Assembly: GCA_032117095.1 (NCBI GenBank)
Contig: JAULZZ010000118.1
Location: 1 to 6,531 of the forward strand
Reading direction: 5' to 3'
Length of the DNA: 6,531 nt
From: REEB470 sp032117095
Lineage (GTDB): Bacteria > Bacillota > Bacilli > Paenibacillales > YIM-B00363
The notes under the pieces were generated by a model. That model ran no database searches. It saw nothing but the letters and a program-made list of their open reading frames with translations, and was not told the origin of the DNA. The first letter of the stretch is position 1, and every line of letters begins with the position of its first letter. The position numbers and the translations under genes were made by a program. Positions 4,648 through 6,531 of the stretch are shown in pieces.

Positions 4648-6531
4648 TTGGAGCACCACGCATTCAAATGGTTGCGTATCGTCCTCTTGTCGTGCATGGT
4701 CGTAATGGGCATCGTGTGGACCAGCGCACCCCACTCTGCCACTCGACCGACATCCCCAGCGATGCGCCAGATGTCACATCAAAAAGACAGCATTTCTCTG
4801 TACGACACGACCGTCACACAAAATGTGGCAATCCGCACAGCGCAAAGTCAGCTGCATGCTTTGTTCATCCCCGCTGTTGCCTCTCACACACGCAAAGCGG
4901 CGATGCACGCGTGGTTACTGCGACACCCTACTTTTGAAAAAATCGCTTGGATGTCTGTCTCATCGCCTGCGTCTCCGCTCGTCGTGGAACAACAAGATGA
5001 ACAAACCTCTCTGCCTGTCATAGCGGCATGGAACAGCACCCTCGCACGGATGAACCGTTCGTTTCCTGCCAACACACGTCTGAGCAACACGTACATGATC
5101 ATCGGAGCTGCCACGAAAAAGGAACGCATCATCGCCCTGCTCAACACCCGCTGGGTGTCCCGTCTTCAAGCGTGGCAATCGTCTCAATTGCGCTACGGGG
5201 AAGATGTTGTGCAACGGCAGATTGAGGGGCAACCCAACCGATTGACACCGTATTTCATCCATCCACCTCAGGCTGTTCCAAGAAACAAACGAACGTTATC
5301 GAAGCAAAGTGGCACGCAAAAAAGCCACTACGTCCCGCAGGAAGTCATCGTTAAATTTCGGACGCCCCTCCGCCCCACACAACGACAAGCGATCGAAAAA
5401 AAACTCGATGCGACCACGGTACACTTGCGGAATGAGGCGTATGCCGTCCGTTCCAAAACAAAAACGACAACCGAGATGGTCGCTTTTTTTAGGCGTTATG
5501 GCGTGCACTACGTCGAACCACATTATTGGTATGTGACGAATAAGCACGGGATGTCTCGTTCTTCGTCTGCTATCGGCGATGCACAGCGTGAGAAACCGCC
5601 AGCAGTTGCAGAAAATACGGTGTCCCCTAACGACGAACTGTATGCACCATATCAATGGAATTTAGAGAAGATTCGTACAGAAATTGGATGGTCTTATACG
5701 AAAGGATCCAAAGCTGTCATCGTCGCAATCATCGATACCGGCGTCTCCCTCGATCACCCCGACCTCAAAGGGCGACTCGTTCCCGGGTATAACGTGGTCA
5801 ACCCCTCTGCCCCCCCATGGGACGATGTCGGGCACGGCACGCATGTCGCCGGCATTGTCGCGGCTTCGACGAACAACACGGTAGGGATCGCAGGGATGAC
5901 ATGGGAAACAAAAGTAATGCCAATCAAAGTGTTGGACGAGCAAGGGGCGGGAAATACAGCAGCGGTCGCCGAGGGCATCGTCTGGGCTACAGACCATGGC
6001 GCACAAATTATCAATCTTAGTTTGGGAAACTACGCCGGTTCTGCGTGGCTACACGAGGCCATCCGCTACGCTTTTGACCATAATGTCGTGCTCATTGCTG
6101 CCACAGGAAACGACAACAGTACGCAACTGGGCTATCCAGCAGCATACGACGAAGTGTTCGCAGTCTCTGCGATCGATGAAGGGGGGCAACGCGCCTCCTT
6201 TGCGAACTATGGGGGATATGTCGATGTCGTCGCACCAGGAGAGCACATTACGAGCACGTATCTTGAGGGGCAATATGCAGCACTGTCAGGGACATCGATG
6301 GCAAGCCCGCACGTCGCAGCCTTAGCTGCCTTGATCCGCTCCCGCACGCCTCATCTGTCCAATCTTGACGTGTATGATCGCATGCGTCACACTGCACAAG
6401 ACCTCGGAGAAAAAGGGAAAGATCAAATTTTCGGGTACGGACTCATCGATGTCGCACGCGCCTTGCATCCAAACCAAGAGCAAGTGTTGGTCACGCCGTC
6501 TCCCCCAAAAAAAGTTTCCGAATCCGCCTCA
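4648..6531 (+). CDS. Exported subtilisin-family (S8) serine protease, partial at 3' end (628 codons seen)
   Basis: Secreted serine endopeptidase; the frame is open from TTG 4648 to the window edge, so the C-terminus is missing. Residues 1-28 form a signal peptide or anchor (FKWLRIVLLSCMVVMGIVW). Residues about 29-227 are an extra region I cannot assign. Residues 228-297, beginning YVPQEVIVKF and ending EPHYWYV, look like the small inhibitor/chaperone prodomain of fervidolysin- and thermitase-like subtilases. The catalytic domain runs from about 336 to 607, with D363 in AIIDTGV, H396 in GHGTHVAG, oxyanion N488 in AATGND and S550 in SGTSMASPHVA; all four are intact. After 608 comes a Pro/Ser/Lys-rich linker (VTPSPPKK), suggesting a further C-terminal domain or wall attachment beyond the window. 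It is divergent from the ypuI-like gene. Cleavage to release the mature enzyme is expected near 300-335. Confidence 0.95.
   Translation, partial: MEHHAFKWLRIVLLSCMVVMGIVWTSAPHSATRPTSPAMRQMSHQKDSISLYDTTVTQNVAIRTAQSQLHALFIPAVASHTRKAAMHAWLLRHPTFEKIAWMSVSSPASPLVVEQQDEQTSLPVIAAWNSTLARMNRSFPANTRLSNTYMIIGAATKKERIIALLNTRWVSRLQAWQSSQLRYGEDVVQRQIEGQPNRLTPYFIHPPQAVPRNKRTLSKQSGTQKSHYVPQEVIVKFRTPLRPTQRQAIEKKLDATTVHLRNEAYAVRSKTKTTTEMVAFFRRYGVHYVEPHYWYVTNKHGMSRSSSAIGDAQREKPPAVAENTVSPNDELYAPYQWNLEKIRTEIGWSYTKGSKAVIVAIIDTGVSLDHPDLKGRLVPGYNVVNPSAPPWDDVGHGTHVAGIVAASTNNTVGIAGMTWETKVMPIKVLDEQGAGNTAAVAEGIVWATDHGAQIINLSLGNYAGSAWLHEAIRYAFDHNVVLIAATGNDNSTQLGYPAAYDEVFAVSAIDEGGQRASFANYGGYVDVVAPGEHITSTYLEGQYAALSGTSMASPHVAALAALIRSRTPHLSNLDVYDRMRHTAQDLGEKGKDQIFGYGLIDVARALHPNQEQVLVTPSPPKKVSESAS

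Noticed and set aside
4413..4937. Plus-strand 174-codon frame overlapping the start of the protease
   Set aside because: It conflicts with the protease frame, which has the S8 catalytic motifs and a strong ribosome binding site. Its translation is His/Arg/Ser-rich as in shadow frames.
5296..6014. Minus-strand open frames opposite the protease
   Set aside because: They lie opposite the catalytic domain and prodomain and show only shadow-type composition.

Overview
The window looks like chromosomal DNA of an endospore-forming Firmicute of the Bacillales. The evidence is an EndoAI/EndoA-type mazEF pair downstream of alr, a 34-codon gene resembling the spore cortex morphogenetic protein CmpA, a manganese (yybP-ykoY) riboswitch ahead of a YjbE-like TerC gene, and a YpuI/DUF3907-like gene. 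Base composition is near balanced, and three of the genes start with TTG. An Alicyclobacillaceae-like source would fit, but the sequence alone does not prove it. There are no insertion sequences, CRISPR arrays, tRNAs or rRNAs, so this is mostly ordinary core genome with some regulatory detail.

Layout, left to right. At 25-390 (+) lies an unrecognised 121-codon gene closed by a strong intrinsic terminator (410-439). At 542-646 (+) is a very short gene with a near-perfect ribosome binding site, which I read as cmpA; it converges on the next block. On the minus strand run alr (2819 to 1674), then a 350-base gap holding a 16-base perfect palindrome, then mazE (1323 to 1042) and mazF (1038 to 688). 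The antitoxin and toxin genes are 3 bases apart and both start with TTG. The alr promoter sits back to back with a near-consensus SigA promoter (2914-2942) that reads right into a manganese riboswitch (about 2955-3048). The terminator hairpin of the riboswitch (3041-3080) uses the 3' strand of P1. It controls a 235-codon TerC-family membrane protein (3112-3819), followed by a strong terminator (3849-3900). A YpuI/DUF3907-like gene (4447 to 3947) runs on the minus strand. Divergent from it, an exported subtilisin-family (S8) protease starts at TTG 4648 and runs off the right edge without a stop.

How the parts relate. Alr supplies D-alanine for peptidoglycan, with the MazEF toxin-antitoxin module in the usual place downstream. 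The TerC-type transporter is very probably a manganese exporter switched on by manganese through its leader RNA. CmpA acts in spore cortex assembly, and the protease is secreted. No single new multi-gene system is visible. The most useful items are the unlisted cmpA, the complete riboswitch with its overlapping terminator, the inverted repeat at the alr start site, the palindrome in the alr-mazE gap, and the uncharacterised 200-residue N-terminal region of the protease.
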